Shown here: positions 6,159 through 6,806 of the stretch, piece after piece
Layout of the letters: the number at the start of each line of letters is the position of its first letter
Position numbering within the stretch: position 1 is the first letter of the stretch
DNA from: Clostridia bacterium
GTDB lineage: Bacteria > Bacillota > Clostridia > Oscillospirales > Acutalibacteraceae
NCBI GenBank assembly: GCA_900759575.1
Contig: CAAEVU010000240.1
Span: 1-6,806 of the forward strand
Length of the DNA: 6,806 bases
Direction of reading: 5' to 3'
Position numbers and translations under genes: made by a program
The notes under the pieces: generated by a model
Databases searched by the model: none
The model's input: the letters and a program-made list of their open reading frames with translations, nothing else
What the model was told of the DNA's origin: nothing

Positions 6159-6208
6159 GCTTTGGCACTTTGCACCCATCGTTCGGGAAAGGAACGGTTA
6201 AACGACCC

Positions 6209-6806
6209 ATGAGCATAAAAAAGAAAACCAAGAAAAACCTGATCATCGCCAGCATCACCTCCGTTTTGGTGGTGGGCTTTGCCTTGGGCCTTTGGTTTTT
6301 CGTACAGTATCAATCGGACAAACGGACTGTGGACGTGGTCCCTCTTATGAACGTGACCACCTCCTATTGGGGAGATCAGGCCTATTCTTCCGGCACCGCA
6401 TCCAGCGATTCCATGCAGGAGATCTACCCCTCTTCGGATAAAAACGTTACCGATATTTACGTGGAAGAAGGCCAGCAAGTCAGCGTGGGAGATCCTTTGG
6501 TCCAGTATGACAAGACAAAATTGGAACTGGATATGGAATCCAAAGACATTGCTGTTAAGCAGGCGGAAATCGAGCTGGACGACGCGGAGAAGCAATTAAA
6601 GAAATTGCAGAACACCACGCCGGTTTCCACTCCCAAACCTACAAAACAGCCGGTCTCCACCCCCAAGCCCACACAGAAGCCGGTTGCCACGCCTACGCCC
6701 ACTCCCACCCCCACGCCTTCCCCCACCACGCCTCCGGCGGATGTGACGGTTTACAGCCGCCTGGATGTGGATTCCAAGCCCTACTCGGGCAGCGGTACCT
6801 CCGAGG
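6209..6806 (+). CDS. Second HlyD/MacA-like adaptor (adaptor 2), N-terminal 199 residues, runs off the window
   Basis: The frame is open from the ATG at 6209 to the right edge. The protein has a basic start (MSIKKKTKKN) and one membrane anchor (about 11-31). An adaptor-type first lipoyl half follows (about 78-100, NVTDIYVEEGQQVSVGDPLVQYD), clearly related to residues 79-103 of adaptor 1. A charged helix of about 103-134 comes next. Where a long coiled-coil hairpin would continue, a Pro/Thr-rich repeat segment (about 138-176) intervenes. Sequence resumes with DVTVYSRLDVDSKPYSGSG, probably leading into the second lipoyl half. The nearest Shine-Dalgarno-like sequence (AAGGAA, 6189-6194) is 14 bases from the ATG, which is long, and no better start is visible. 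It lies 50 bp after the ATPase with no terminator between, so the two are probably co-transcribed. It probably works with the same exporter; its C-terminal part is unseen. Confidence 0.8.
   Translation, partial: MSIKKKTKKNLIIASITSVLVVGFALGLWFFVQYQSDKRTVDVVPLMNVTTSYWGDQAYSSGTASSDSMQEIYPSSDKNVTDIYVEEGQQVSVGDPLVQYDKTKLELDMESKDIAVKQAEIELDDAEKQLKKLQNTTPVSTPKPTKQPVSTPKPTQKPVATPTPTPTPTPSPTTPPADVTVYSRLDVDSKPYSGSGTSE
6620..6736 (+). repeat. 30-bp tandem repeats grading into a Thr-Pro run, inside adaptor 2
   Basis: Two near-identical 10-residue units (PVSTPKPTKQ and PVSTPKPTQK, 6620-6649 and 6650-6679) are followed by a third that starts PVATP and passes into alternating Thr-Pro codons and then SPTTPP. 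At DNA level the units differ mainly at third codon positions, while the Thr-Pro part is a CCNACN-type microsatellite likely to vary in length. Confidence 0.88.

Noticed and set aside
6457..6729. Minus-strand frame with alternating Gly-Val repeats
   Set aside because: It is the reverse reading of the Thr-Pro codon run in adaptor 2 and has no independent support.

Overview
The window looks like a chromosomal segment of an anaerobic Gram-positive bacterium of the Clostridia, perhaps an Oscillospiraceae/Ruminococcaceae-type gut organism. This rests on moderate-to-high GC coding DNA with AT-rich intergenic stretches, strong AGGAGG-type ribosome binding sites, a 2x[4Fe-4S] DUF362 protein, an RNase HI with an N-terminal viroplasmin-like domain, and membrane adaptors with a single N-terminal anchor and no outer-membrane partner in view. 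The genus is a guess; the broad assignment is moderately secure.

Left part (1-1484): the last 41 codons of an endonuclease III-like gene (nth) end at 127. A promoter overlaps its stop codon and drives a DUF362 ferredoxin-type protein (191-1297). That gene and the leftward rnhA converge on a strong bidirectional terminator (1447-1484). The 1298-1446 spacer holds nothing I can name.

Middle part (1493-3254): two minus-strand genes, cysK (cysteine synthase, 2262-3194) and then rnhA (ribonuclease HI, 1493-2128). They are separated by an AT-rich 133-bp gap with a possible rnhA promoter. cysK has a near-consensus promoter of its own.

Right part (3307-6806): a divergent promoter (3307-3335) drives what appears to be one transporter operon. 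The order is a membrane-anchored HlyD/MacA-like adaptor (3379-4797), a MacB/LolD-like ABC ATPase overlapping it by 4 bp (4794-6158), and a second, paralogous adaptor (6209 to beyond the window edge). The expected permease is not in the window and should lie downstream. The general plan resembles YknXYZ/MacAB-type ABC exporters or stress-response transporters. The operon is unusual in four ways: two adaptors bracket the ATPase; the ATPase has a Pro/Ala/Lys-rich C-terminal tail as long as its catalytic domain; the first adaptor ends in a very acidic tail with a DGG repeat; and the second has a Pro/Thr tandem-repeat linker where the adaptor hairpin would normally be. A 20-bp palindrome lies almost midway between the divergent cysK and transporter promoters and is a candidate operator.

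No tRNA, rRNA, CRISPR array, insertion sequence or phage feature is visible. No gene-free stretch exceeds 200 bp.
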